Shown in pieces: positions 34,611 to 43,043 of a stretch of DNA of 64,000 bases. Position numbers and translations under genes: made by a program. The notes beneath the pieces were generated by a model that was given only the letters and a program-made list of their open reading frames with translations, was not told the DNA's origin and did no database searches. This DNA is from Lentisphaeria bacterium (lineage in GTDB: Bacteria; Verrucomicrobiota; Lentisphaeria; Victivallales; UBA1829). Position 1 is the first letter of the stretch. Every line of letters begins with the position of its first letter. The stretch is from positions 78,345 through 142,344 of the forward strand of contig JAFZZR010000099.1 in NCBI GenBank assembly GCA_017615635.1, given 5' to 3'.

Positions 34611-36347
34611 ATGAAAATGTCGCAGCTGGCCGGGCGTCGGCTCAAGGAAGACCCCAAGGACGCAAAGACCGTCAGTCACAAATATCTGGTGCGCGGCGGA
34701 TACATTCGTCCGGTTTCGGCGGGGATCTACTCTCTGCTGCCGATAGCCAAGCGTATCATCTCCAAAATCGAAGCGATCATCCGCGAAGAAATGAACGCTG
34801 TGGACGGACAGGAAGTCCTGATGCCCGTGGTACTGCCCGCCGATCTCTGGCAGGAATCCGGACGCTACGATACCGTGGGAGCGGAGCTTCTTCGATTCAA
34901 GGACCGGAACGGGAAGGCCATGATTCTGGGGATGACCCACGAAGAGGCGGTGGTGCATCTGATCCGGACGGAGATCAGCAGCTACAAGCAGCTGCCCGTG
35001 ATGGTGTATCAGATCCAGACGAAATACCGCGACGAAGCCCGGCCCCGCGCAGGGCTGATCCGGGTTCGCGAATTCACCATGAAGGATGCCTACAGTTTCC
35101 ACACGGATCAGGCGTCCCTGGACGAATACTACAAGCGGGTGCACGCCGCTTACGAGAAAATCTACCGCCGGGTCGGACTGACGCACGTGGTGTCGATCCT
35201 CTCCAACTCGGGCATGATGGGCGGAAGTGTATCCCACGAATTCATGCTTCTGGCGGACTGCGGAGAGGACAGCATCTTCCTTTCGCCGGACGGAAAAAGC
35301 TACAAGGCGAACCGGGAAGTGGCGGTATCGGATTTGAAATTCGAGAAGAAGGGCGAAGAGCTTCCGCTGGAGAAGATCCATACGCCGGGGAAAAAGACCA
35401 TTGAAGAAGTGGCGGATTTTCTGGGCGTGAAAGCGGATCAGACGGGCAAGGCCGTATTCTACTCGGATCCGGAAGGGAAACTGATCTTCGCCATGATCCG
35501 CGGCGATTTCGAAGTAAACGAGACCAAACTGAAAAACGTGCTCGGCATTTCCGAGATGAATTTTGCCAACGACGAACAGATCCGGGCGGCCGGCGCCGTG
35601 CCGGGCTATGCCTCGCCGCTGGGACTGGATCCTGCACGGATCCGTCTGGTGGTGGACAAGTCCGCGGCAAATACGTCCAATCTGGTGGTGGGCGCAAACG
35701 AAGCGGATTACCACTACCGGAACTTCAACTTCGGGCGGGATCTGGATGCAAAGGACGTGCTGGTGACGGATATCGCCTGCGTCCGGGAAGGCGATCCGTG
35801 TCCGGTGACGGGCGAGCCGCTGGTATTCCGCCACGGGATCGAGATCGGCAATATCTTCCAGCTGGGCACGAAGTATTCGAAGCCCATGAACTGCAGTTAT
35901 CTGGACAAAGACGGAAAATCGCAGTACATGGTCATGGGCTGCTACGGGATCGGCGTGGGCCGGACCATGGCGTCCGTAATCGAAGATTCCCACGACGACT
36001 ACGGACCGATCTGGCCCATGAGCGTGGCGCCCTGGCAGGTGCATGTATGCGCCCTGACACCGCAGAAGGACGGAGTCGGCGAGGCGGCTTCGAAGCTGGT
36101 CGCCGAACTGGAGGCCCTGGGTGTGGAAGTGCTGTATGACGACCGGGGCGAAAAAGCCGGATCCATGTTCAGCGACGCGGATCTTATCGGGATCCCGTTC
36201 CGGGTGATCGTATCGCCCAAGAGTCTGGCGGGCGGCGCAGCGGAATTCCGACTTAGAAGCTCGCGGGATACGGAGCTTATCCCGCTGGAGACGGCGGCGG
36301 CGGAACTTGCCCGCCGCGTGAAGAGTGAACTTGAAAAATATCGTTGA
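34611..36347 (+). CDS. proS: Proline--tRNA ligase (bacterial type with editing domain)
   Basis: 578 residues, the length of bacterial ProRS with an INS insertion. Class II motif 1 region IRPVSAGIYSLLPIAKRII, motif 2 KYRDEARPRAGLIRVREFTMKDAYSFH, INS editing domain about residues 220-390 (IEEVADFLGVKADQTGKAVFY), motif 3 GIGVGRTMASVIE and a C-terminal anticodon-binding domain. It charges tRNA-Pro and hydrolyses Ala-tRNA-Pro. First gene of a three-gene unit that ends in proC, so the operon links proline activation and proline synthesis. Confidence 0.97.
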   Translation: MKMSQLAGRRLKEDPKDAKTVSHKYLVRGGYIRPVSAGIYSLLPIAKRIISKIEAIIREEMNAVDGQEVLMPVVLPADLWQESGRYDTVGAELLRFKDRNGKAMILGMTHEEAVVHLIRTEISSYKQLPVMVYQIQTKYRDEARPRAGLIRVREFTMKDAYSFHTDQASLDEYYKRVHAAYEKIYRRVGLTHVVSILSNSGMMGGSVSHEFMLLADCGEDSIFLSPDGKSYKANREVAVSDLKFEKKGEELPLEKIHTPGKKTIEEVADFLGVKADQTGKAVFYSDPEGKLIFAMIRGDFEVNETKLKNVLGISEMNFANDEQIRAAGAVPGYASPLGLDPARIRLVVDKSAANTSNLVVGANEADYHYRNFNFGRDLDAKDVLVTDIACVREGDPCPVTGEPLVFRHGIEIGNIFQLGTKYSKPMNCSYLDKDGKSQYMVMGCYGIGVGRTMASVIEDSHDDYGPIWPMSVAPWQVHVCALTPQKDGVGEAASKLVAELEALGVEVLYDDRGEKAGSMFSDADLIGIPFRVIVSPKSLAGGAAEFRLRSSRDTELIPLETAAAELARRVKSELEKYR

Positions 36348-36368
36348 GATGCCGGAGGAATAAGGAAA

Positions 36369-38690
36369 ATGGAAAATCAACTGCAGCAGGTGGGTCGTCG
36401 TATACGGGAAGCCCGGACCGTTCTGGACATATCCGTGGCCGAGATGGCGAAACTGCATCACATGACGGAAGAAGAGTATCTGCGCTATGAAAACGGCGAG
36501 GCGGATCCCTCGTTCATGTTTCTCTTCCGGTGCGCCAACCGGTTCGGGATGGATCCGGGCGCGCTGGCAACCGGGGAATCTCCAAAACTTTCGTTCTATA
36601 CACTGACCCGGGCAGGGACGGGACTGAATATCCGGCCCCGCCGTGCGGGATTCGAGTATCTGCATCAGGCGGCGCACCTGAAGAACCGTCTGGCGGAACC
36701 GTTCATTGTGACGGCGCCGTTCGTTTCGGAGGATGAGGAGATCCATCTGACGACCCATCCGGGCCAGGAGTTCGATTACATTCTCAAGGGAACCCTGCGC
36801 TGCCGGTTCGAGGACAAGACGGAAATCCTTCATGCGGGCGACAGCGTGTTCTACGATTCCGGGCATCCCCACGGAATGGTGGCGGCCGACGGCGAAGAGT
36901 GCGTATTTCTCGTGGTCGTCATCAAGAACGGGACGGACGAGGCTCTGGATCCGGTGGAATGGAGCGAAACGACCCGGACGGAAGTCAAGCGTCCGGAGCG
37001 GGATTTCCTGTACAAGCGGTTCATGGAAGAGACGCTGGACGAAAAAGGTCTTCTGAAGGCGGTGAAATTCCACATTCCGGAGAACTTCAACTTTGCGTAC
37101 GACGTTATCGACGAACTGGCGAAGAAGAATCCGGACAAGCGGGCCATGCTCTGGATTTCCGAAAAACATGAGGTGCGGGAATTCACCTTCCGCGATTTCT
37201 CCGTCATGTCGGCCAGGGCCGCCAACTATTTCACCTCGCTGGGCGTCCGGAAAGGCGACATGATCATGCTGGTGCTGAAGCGGCACTGGCAGTTCTGGGT
37301 CGCACTGCTGGCCCTTCACCGGATCGGCGCCGTGGCCATCCCGGCAACCTCGCAGCTGCTGACAAAGGATTATGTGTACCGGTTCAAGAGCGCGAAAGTG
37401 AAGGGGATCGTCTGTACGGCGGAGGACGGAGTCCCCGGCTATGTGGAAGAGGCGGAAAAGGAATACGGCACGCTGCAAGTCCGGATTCTGGCGAACGGGG
37501 AGCGCGAAGGCTGGCGCACGTTCGAAAAGGAGATCGGGTTCTACAGCGACAAGTTCGAACGTCTGCCGGATCAGAAGGCCTCCGATCCCATGCTTATGTA
37601 CTTCAGCTCCGGGACGTCCGGCTATCCCAAGATGGTCCTCCACGCATTCTCGTATCCCATCGGGCACATCGTCACGGCCCGGTGGTGGCACAACGTGGAT
37701 CCGGACGGGATGCATCTTTCCATTGCGGATACGGGCTGGGCAAAAGCCGGATGGGGCAAGATCTACGGACAGTGGATCTGCGAGACGTGCCAGTTCATAT
37801 ACGATTTCCGGAAGTTCCAGCCGGCGGACATTCTGCCCCTGTTCAAGAAGTACAATCTGACCACGTTCTGCGCGCCGCCGACCATGTACCGCTTCTTCAT
37901 CAAGGAAGATCTGCGCAAGTTCGATTTCTCCTCCATCAAGTATGCATGCACCGCGGGAGAGGCGCTCAACGCCGAAGTCTTCCAGCAGTTCCTTTCGGCC
38001 ACGGGCCTGAAGATCATGGAAGGATTCGGACAGACGGAATCTCCGCTTCTGCTGGGAAATCTGGTGGGCATGACGCCGAAGCCCGGCTCCATGGGCAAAC
38101 CGTCGCCGCAGTTCCATATCGATCTGATGGATGCGGACGGGAACAGCGTTCCGGCCGGAGAGGTGGGCGAGATCGTCATCAAGGCCGAACCCGGCGAAGT
38201 CCCGGGTCTGTTCCTCGGATATTACTGCGCACCCGAAAAGAACGCGGAATCCTGGCACGACGGCTGGTATCATACCGGCGATACGGCCTGGCGCGATGAG
38301 GACGGATACTACTGGTATGTGGGCCGCGTGGATGACGTTATCAAGTCGTCCGGCTACCGGATCGGGCCCTTCGAGATCGAAAGCGTGCTCATGGAACTTC
38401 CGTACGTGCTGGAATGCGCGGTGACAGGCGCTCCGGATCCCATCCGAGGTCAGGTCGTGAAAGCCACGATCGTTCTCGTGAAAGGCAAGGAAGGTTCGGA
38501 AGAGCTGAAGAAAGAGATCCAGACGTATGTGAAGACCCATACGGCTCCGTACAAGTATCCGCGTCTGATCGAGTTCGTGAAGGAACTGCCGAAGACGGTA
38601 AGCGGCAAGATCCGCCGTGTGGCCCTCCGGGAGGAGTCCCGTAAAAAGGCCGGAATCGCCTCGAAAGGAGCCGGAAATGAGCAGAAGTGA
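36369..38690 (+). CDS. HTH (XRE)-cupin-AMP-dependent acyl-CoA ligase fusion
   Basis: 773 residues in three parts. (1) Residues about 5-65, XRE-type helix-turn-helix (VGRRIREARTVLDISVAEMA...YENGEADPS). (2) About 110-190, a cupin (HPGQEFDYILKGTLRCRF...HAGDSVFYDSGHPHGM), the usual sensor of XRE-cupin regulators. (3) About 220-760, an ANL-family ligase: P-loop FSSGTSGYPKMVLH, GEALN, GFGQTES, YHTGDTAW, YVGRVDDVIKSSGYRIGP and the C-terminal catalytic Lys in KTVSGKIRR. The order resembles medium-chain acyl-CoA ligases. It could be a ligase whose output or substrate is sensed by its own regulator, or an enzyme that merely retains the N-terminal domains. It lies 21 bp after proS and overlaps proC by 14 bp. 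Confidence 0.9.
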   Translation: MENQLQQVGRRIREARTVLDISVAEMAKLHHMTEEEYLRYENGEADPSFMFLFRCANRFGMDPGALATGESPKLSFYTLTRAGTGLNIRPRRAGFEYLHQAAHLKNRLAEPFIVTAPFVSEDEEIHLTTHPGQEFDYILKGTLRCRFEDKTEILHAGDSVFYDSGHPHGMVAADGEECVFLVVVIKNGTDEALDPVEWSETTRTEVKRPERDFLYKRFMEETLDEKGLLKAVKFHIPENFNFAYDVIDELAKKNPDKRAMLWISEKHEVREFTFRDFSVMSARAANYFTSLGVRKGDMIMLVLKRHWQFWVALLALHRIGAVAIPATSQLLTKDYVYRFKSAKVKGIVCTAEDGVPGYVEEAEKEYGTLQVRILANGEREGWRTFEKEIGFYSDKFERLPDQKASDPMLMYFSSGTSGYPKMVLHAFSYPIGHIVTARWWHNVDPDGMHLSIADTGWAKAGWGKIYGQWICETCQFIYDFRKFQPADILPLFKKYNLTTFCAPPTMYRFFIKEDLRKFDFSSIKYACTAGEALNAEVFQQFLSATGLKIMEGFGQTESPLLLGNLVGMTPKPGSMGKPSPQFHIDLMDADGNSVPAGEVGEIVIKAEPGEVPGLFLGYYCAPEKNAESWHDGWYHTGDTAWRDEDGYYWYVGRVDDVIKSSGYRIGPFEIESVLMELPYVLECAVTGAPDPIRGQVVKATIVLVKGKEGSEELKKEIQTYVKTHTAPYKYPRLIEFVKELPKTVSGKIRRVALREESRKKAGIASKGAGNEQK

Positions 38691-39486
38691 ATATGCGTTC
38701 ATCGGCGCGGGGAAAATGGCTACGGCCATTGCCCTGGGCCTGAAGAAAAGCGGGATCCCGGCGGAAAAGATCCATGCTTACGATGTCTCTCCGGCCGCCG
38801 CGAAGGCGTTCTCCCGGACAACGGGCGTTACGACTTCGCAGACCATGGCGGAGGCTCTTGCAAAAGCGGATCTGGTGATCCTGGCGGTGAAGCCCCAGTA
38901 TGCGGCGGCGGCGCTGGATGAAGCCCGGAGCTGCCTGCAGGGCAAACTTCTGGTCTCCATTGCGGCGGGCCTGACGATCCAATGGCTGAGCGAGCATGCT
39001 GGCACCACGCGGATCGTGCGGGTCATGCCCAATACCCCTGCCCTCGCAGGCGAAGGCATGAGCTGCTATGCCGGAGCTCCCGGGATCGCCGAAGACGATC
39101 TCGAGGCTGCGGGCGCGGTGCTGAAGTCCGTGGGACTGGCGCAGGTCGTTTCCGAAAGTCAGCTGGATGCCGTGACCGGACTCAGCGGAAGCGGTCCGGC
39201 GTACGTCATGGAATTCATTCTGGCGCTGGCGGACGGCGGCGTTTACTGCGGTCTGCCCCGGGCGCTTGCCATGGAAATGGCAATACAGACGGTTCTGGGC
39301 ACGGCAAAGATGTGCCGGGAAAGCGGCCAGAGCGTTTCCGATCTGCGCGATGCCGTGATCTCCCCTGCGGGTACCACGGCACGGGGGATCCTGGCGCTTC
39401 AGAAGGCTGGATTCAAGGGCACGGTTTCCGAAGCCGTCATTGCGGGCGCCGAGCGGTCCGCCGAGCTGGGCGGGAAAAAGGGGTAA
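38677..39486 (+). CDS. proC: Pyrroline-5-carboxylate reductase
   Basis: 269 residues. Rossmann motif FIGAGKMATAIALGL, AVKPQ, RVMPNTPALAGEGM and the C-terminal dimer/active-site signature GLSGSGPAYVMEFILALADGGV...LPRALAMEMA with SPAGTTARGI. It reduces P5C to proline with NAD(P)H. The start at 38677 is fixed by AAAGGAG with a 6-nt spacer and overlaps the fusion gene. A strong terminator follows. Confidence 0.96.
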   Translation: MSRSEYAFIGAGKMATAIALGLKKSGIPAEKIHAYDVSPAAAKAFSRTTGVTTSQTMAEALAKADLVILAVKPQYAAAALDEARSCLQGKLLVSIAAGLTIQWLSEHAGTTRIVRVMPNTPALAGEGMSCYAGAPGIAEDDLEAAGAVLKSVGLAQVVSESQLDAVTGLSGSGPAYVMEFILALADGGVYCGLPRALAMEMAIQTVLGTAKMCRESGQSVSDLRDAVISPAGTTARGILALQKAGFKGTVSEAVIAGAERSAELGGKKG

Positions 39487-39510
39487 TCCGGAAAACGTCA
39501 TCGAAACGGA

Positions 39511-39548
39511 CGGACTGCCGCAGAACCGGCAGTCCGTTTTTCTTTTCG
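39511..39548 (+). terminator. Intrinsic terminator of the proS-proC operon
   Basis: CGGACTGCCG (39511-39520), loop CAGAAC, CGGCAGTCCG (39527-39536): a perfect 10-bp stem followed by TTTTTCTTTTCG. Confidence 0.9.
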
Positions 39549-39566
39549 TATTGAACGGATCGGCGG

Positions 39567-40568
39567 TCAGCGGGGATACATGGCATCCGGGATCAGCTGT
39601 ATGTCCGTCATATCGGTTTCGACGGTTTCCATGCGGGAGCCGGGCAGCAGAGCATTGCCTTCCGGCAGATAGGGATCCGCCACGAACAACGCCTTCCGCG
39701 AGATCCGGACGGGCCCGGAAGCGGCGGAAAAATTCTTTCCGTACGGATAAAACAGAGAAATCTCCAGCTTGAAATCGCATCCGGGGACGCCCGCCCCCTG
39801 GATCAGCATGTTCACCCGCCGGACGGGGATGCCCATGTAGAGACCGCTGCCGTTGTACTCCGCAAAATACTCGATATCCTCCTTGTCGGCGGGGATCCCT
39901 GCCTGCCGGAGGGCCTGAAGCACGGGCGTGGGATCCAGCTCGGCGTGACGGCCCTGTTCCATCCAGGCGGACCGTCCCAGATAGTTCACGGCCGGATCGG
40001 ACACATGTCCGAAGAGGGATCTCAGAAAATAGTGCAGTTCCGGAGGTATTTCATCGGAGGAGACGCCCGCCGTGCCTGTACCGAAAAGGACATCCGCGGC
40101 CATCGAAGCGGTCCGGCCGTTTTTTCCGCCCGCATTTTTGAGGCGGAAAGAGATGTCTTTCCCGGAAACGGTGATGCAGAAGGTCCGGCCGGAAAATTCG
40201 GGGTAGTCGAAACGCTCGCCATCGATGAAGCCGCAGATGGAATCCGGCGTGAACTCAAGCTCGCGGACCAGAAGACCGTCCTTACTGTGCTCCGACTTGA
40301 AAAACAGCAGACCGCCGGCAAGGATCTCCCGTGTATCGCGCCGGACAGGCGGACGATCCATGCCCAGGATCTTTATTTCACAATTCCGGGTACGGATGCT
40401 CCGGATCCGGAAATGAAAGACGGTTCCCGGTGCAGGCGCCCCGGAAAAATCCAGAAACACCTTTTCCGGTTTGGCTTTTTCCCCGTCGTCGGCCGAAACG
40501 GGGAGAACGGATGCCATTCCCAAAAGGAAGAAGAGTGCGGAAAGAAGGAAAGCGATTCGGTTTGTCAT
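39567..40568 (-). CDS. Secreted hypothetical protein
   Basis: 333 residues with a signal peptide (IAFLLSALFFLLGMASVLPVSA). The mature part is beta-rich (VFLDFSGAPAPGTVFHFRIRSI, ILAGGLLFFKSEH, DFKLEISLFYPYGKNF) and has no recognised motif. It overlaps rdgB upstream by ATGA, so it is translated with it. Role unknown. Confidence 0.65.
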   Translation of the reverse strand: MTNRIAFLLSALFFLLGMASVLPVSADDGEKAKPEKVFLDFSGAPAPGTVFHFRIRSIRTRNCEIKILGMDRPPVRRDTREILAGGLLFFKSEHSKDGLLVRELEFTPDSICGFIDGERFDYPEFSGRTFCITVSGKDISFRLKNAGGKNGRTASMAADVLFGTGTAGVSSDEIPPELHYFLRSLFGHVSDPAVNYLGRSAWMEQGRHAELDPTPVLQALRQAGIPADKEDIEYFAEYNGSGLYMGIPVRRVNMLIQGAGVPGCDFKLEISLFYPYGKNFSAASGPVRISRKALFVADPYLPEGNALLPGSRMETVETDMTDIQLIPDAMYPR

Positions 40569-41185
40569 TCGAATTCGAAGTCGTCCATGCTGGAAAGTTC
40601 GGCACGGATGAAATCCGCCGCCTGGGAAAACGCCTTTGCCCTGTGGCTGATGGAATCCTTGACCTCCGAAGGAAGCTCGGCAAACGTGCGGTCGTATCCC
40701 TCCGGAACGAATACGGGGTCGTATCCGAACCCGTTGGCGCCCCGGGGCGTGTCGATGATCCGTCCGTTGACCTCGCCTCGGAACTGTGCGACCAGATTTC
40801 CGCGATAGGCCAGGGAAATGACGCAGACAAAGCGGGCGGCACGGTCTTCCCGGCCCTTCAGGTTCTCCAGAAGCTTGGCGATCCGGGCCTGATCATCGGC
40901 CTGTTCCCCGGCATACCGCGCGGAGTGGATCCCGGGCTCGCCGTTCAGGGCCCGGACTTCCAGACCGGAGTCGTCGGCGAAGGCGGCCATATCGGAATAG
41001 CGGGAGGCAGCGCAGGCTTTTTCCGCGGAGTTTTCCTCGAACGAATTTCCGGATTCCGAGAGTTTTGGGAATCCGGGGATCTGGTCGGGAGAGAGGATGC
41101 AGACTTTCTCTTTGAGGTCCGGGATCATATCCATGAATTCGCGGATCTTGTTTTTATTGGTCGTTGCCGCCAGAAGCTGAAGCAT
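40565..41185 (-). CDS. rdgB: XTP/dITP diphosphatase (RdgB/HAM1)
   Basis: 206 residues. ATTNKNKIREF at the N terminus, FADDSGLEVRALNGEPGIHSARYAG (the family signature) and GFGYDPVFVPEGYDRTFAEL, with SHRAKA near the C terminus. It removes non-canonical purine nucleotides from the pool. The frame is open 25 codons further upstream, but the ATG at 41185 fits the family N terminus. Confidence 0.95.
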   Translation of the reverse strand: MLQLLAATTNKNKIREFMDMIPDLKEKVCILSPDQIPGFPKLSESGNSFEENSAEKACAASRYSDMAAFADDSGLEVRALNGEPGIHSARYAGEQADDQARIAKLLENLKGREDRAARFVCVISLAYRGNLVAQFRGEVNGRIIDTPRGANGFGYDPVFVPEGYDRTFAELPSEVKDSISHRAKAFSQAADFIRAELSSMDDFEFE

Positions 41186-41237
41186 GAGTCCGAAATCCTT
41201 TCCCGGGCCGGAGCCCGATCCAAACGTTGAAAGCGCT

Positions 41238-41310
41238 GTGCATTTTCCGTAATTTACCATGATTTCCGCGTTTTCGCAAGACCGTTTTTTGAGATTCCGC
41301 GAAAATGCAC
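41238..41310. repeat. Inverted GAAAATGCAC repeat flanking the rdgB promoter
   Basis: GTGCATTTTC (41238-41247) and GAAAATGCAC (41301-41310) form a perfect 10-bp inverted pair on either side of the rdgB promoter. A closely related pair is at the panD promoter (GTGCATT 62582-62588, AATGCAC 62609-62615), and the 16-nt block TTCCGC(G/A)AAAATGCAC is common to both loci. The rest of the 317-bp space 41186-41502 holds the next promoter and no gene. Confidence 0.55.
41251..41279 (-). promoter_or_regulatory. Promoter of rdgB
   Basis: Minus-strand TTGCGA (41279-41274), 17-nt spacer, TAAATT (41256-41251), about 65 nt before the start. Confidence 0.5.
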
Positions 41311-41370
41311 GATATCGGAAGACGGCGGACGGATTCCGCCAAATGCAAAAAAAGTTTTAAACATGTTTCC

Positions 41371-41398
41371 TTGAAAAAACGCAAAGAACATGTATAGT
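41371..41398 (+). promoter_or_regulatory. Promoter of the secreted-protein gene at 41503
   Basis: TTGAAA (41371-41376), 16-nt spacer, TATAGT (41393-41398), about 105 nt before the start codon. Confidence 0.62.
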
Positions 41399-41502
41399 CA
41401 GGAAAGAACGGAAGCTGCGCCGTTTGTCCGAGCCCGGCAATGAGGCTGCGGGCTGAACGGGGAAACAGGCGCGTTCCATAGAAAAACAAAGGAGATGAAT
41501 CC

Positions 41503-42789
41503 ATGAAAATGTTTCTGCGAGCGGCGGCCGTCCTGACAGTCTGCAGTCTGTCCCTTCCCGTCTTCGGTCAGAAGTCCGTGCCGGAGGTCTATGACCGCAC
41601 CGTGTCCCACCTGGATACGAAAGGTCTTGTCCTGACCTATCGGAACGTTGCGGAAGGCTGCACGCTGGAAAAAGAGGTTCTGTCGATTCTGTGCTCTCTC
41701 GTGGCCAGGGAGAACGGCTGCGAAGATTCCCAGGTTGCGATCAAGGTCATCCGGGAACTGATCCGGGAGTCCGGCTTCGAATCCATCTACGGAATCGGCT
41801 CCAGCGTGACGCCCGTACCCGGCGGCATGTTCCGCGCAAAATCCTTCATCTGCACGCCTCTGGGCCGGAGCGGACTTCTGGCGGATCTCGCCTCTGTCAA
41901 CCGTCCCGCGGCGGACTTCTTCAACCTGGTTCCGTCGGAAGCGTTTCTGGCGGGCGGCTCGATTCTGAACCTCGCTCCGGCATTCGACAGGGTCCTGGAT
42001 GTTCTGAAGAAGAATCTGCCGGAAGAAGACTATGCGGAGATCGGCGGATTTCTGGATAATGCGAAGAATGAAGGAATGGATGTCCGGGCTCTTCTGGCAT
42101 CGGTCTGCGGCTTTGCATTCTACGTGGAGAATGTGCCCGGCGCCGAGGCTCCGTTCCCGGGCGTTACCGATGGCGCCATCCTGCTGGAGACCACGGACGA
42201 TTCCATCTACCGCGCCATTCTCGCCGCCACGGATCAGGAAGATATCCGCGACGGCAAAGTGATCGTGCTGGATAAGGATTCTCACATGGAAGCGGTCCAG
42301 ATCGGAAAATATCTGGTCCTTTCCAACAACCTCGCCCGCGCGACGGACGTCCTGAACGGAAAAGTCGTCTCCCTGGCAGCGAATCCCAAGTTTACGAAAT
42401 TCATTCCCGGAGAAACGGACATACAGAGCTTCTGCCTTTGGACTCCCGAACTGGGCGCTCTGGCTGAAACTCTTGCCTCAATCGTCGTTCCCCAGGAAAA
42501 TCAGCCCGACATCGCCCGCATGATCCAGGCATTCGGACTGAAGGCGCCGTTCTGCTCTGTTTCCTCCGTGAAACAGGATGGGATTGTCTGCATCGCCCTG
42601 ACCTCCTCTCCCGGACTGGTCTGCGCGGTGGCGGCCGGCGGCGCGGGCGGCAACGTTGCTTCCACCATGCCGGTCATGGCGGGCATGCTTCTGCCGGCGA
42701 TCCAGAAAGCCCGTATGGCCGCGGGGCTCTGCGTCGACGGTGATGACGACGATGCCGGCACCGACGATGCCGACGACGACGAAAATTGA
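41503..42789 (+). CDS. Secreted hypothetical protein with pseudopilin-like C-terminal helix and acidic tail
   Basis: 428 residues. Signal peptide (FLRAAAVLTVCSLSLPVFG) is followed by about 350 residues of mixed alpha/beta sequence without a confident family. Near the C terminus, PVMAGMLLPAIQKARMAA resembles the AAMLLPALxKAREKA stretch found in type II pseudopilins of Lentisphaerota-type genomes, here placed at the end rather than the start of the protein. The last 20 residues are nearly all Asp (GDDDDAGTDDADDDEN). It stands alone between its own promoter and terminator, which suggests independent and possibly strong expression. The start has AAAGGAG. Confidence 0.7.
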   Translation: MKMFLRAAAVLTVCSLSLPVFGQKSVPEVYDRTVSHLDTKGLVLTYRNVAEGCTLEKEVLSILCSLVARENGCEDSQVAIKVIRELIRESGFESIYGIGSSVTPVPGGMFRAKSFICTPLGRSGLLADLASVNRPAADFFNLVPSEAFLAGGSILNLAPAFDRVLDVLKKNLPEEDYAEIGGFLDNAKNEGMDVRALLASVCGFAFYVENVPGAEAPFPGVTDGAILLETTDDSIYRAILAATDQEDIRDGKVIVLDKDSHMEAVQIGKYLVLSNNLARATDVLNGKVVSLAANPKFTKFIPGETDIQSFCLWTPELGALAETLASIVVPQENQPDIARMIQAFGLKAPFCSVSSVKQDGIVCIALTSSPGLVCAVAAGGAGGNVASTMPVMAGMLLPAIQKARMAAGLCVDGDDDDAGTDDADDDEN

Positions 42790-42834
42790 CCGAAAGAAAG
42801 TTTATACGTCCGTCTGCGGATAAACTTCAAGACT

Positions 42835-42884
42835 CCGGGCCCGATGTGCTGTTGCGCGGCGCATCGGGCCCGGATCGTTTTTCT
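42835..42884 (+). terminator. Intrinsic terminator
   Basis: CCGGGCCCGATG (42835-42846) pairs perfectly with CATCGGGCCCGG (42862-42873); the 15-nt loop is GC-rich. ATCGTTTTTCTTCC follows. Confidence 0.85.
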
Positions 42885-42946
42885 TCCGGCGGACAGCGGC
42901 CCGTACCCGGCGTCTTCCATTCCGAAAATATAATGTAAAACGGCAG

Positions 42947-42974
42947 TTGCAAATGCGGCAAAACATGCTATCTT
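42947..42974 (+). promoter_or_regulatory. Promoter of the plus-strand polysaccharide unit
   Basis: TTGCAA (42947-42952), 16-nt spacer ending in TGC, TATCTT (42969-42974), about 70 nt before the epimerase start. Confidence 0.55.
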
Positions 42975-43043
42975 ACCGGAATATGGAAATCTCTACGGCG
43001 AAAAGCCGTCACGCAGAAGAATAAAGGACAAGAAGAATAGACG

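Noticed and set aside
34587..38729. A 1380-codon open frame on the minus strand across proS and the fusion gene
   Set aside because: It is antisense to two conserved proteins with complete motifs. Its sequence is low in complexity and without motifs; long antisense frames are expected from the codon bias of this G+C-rich genome.
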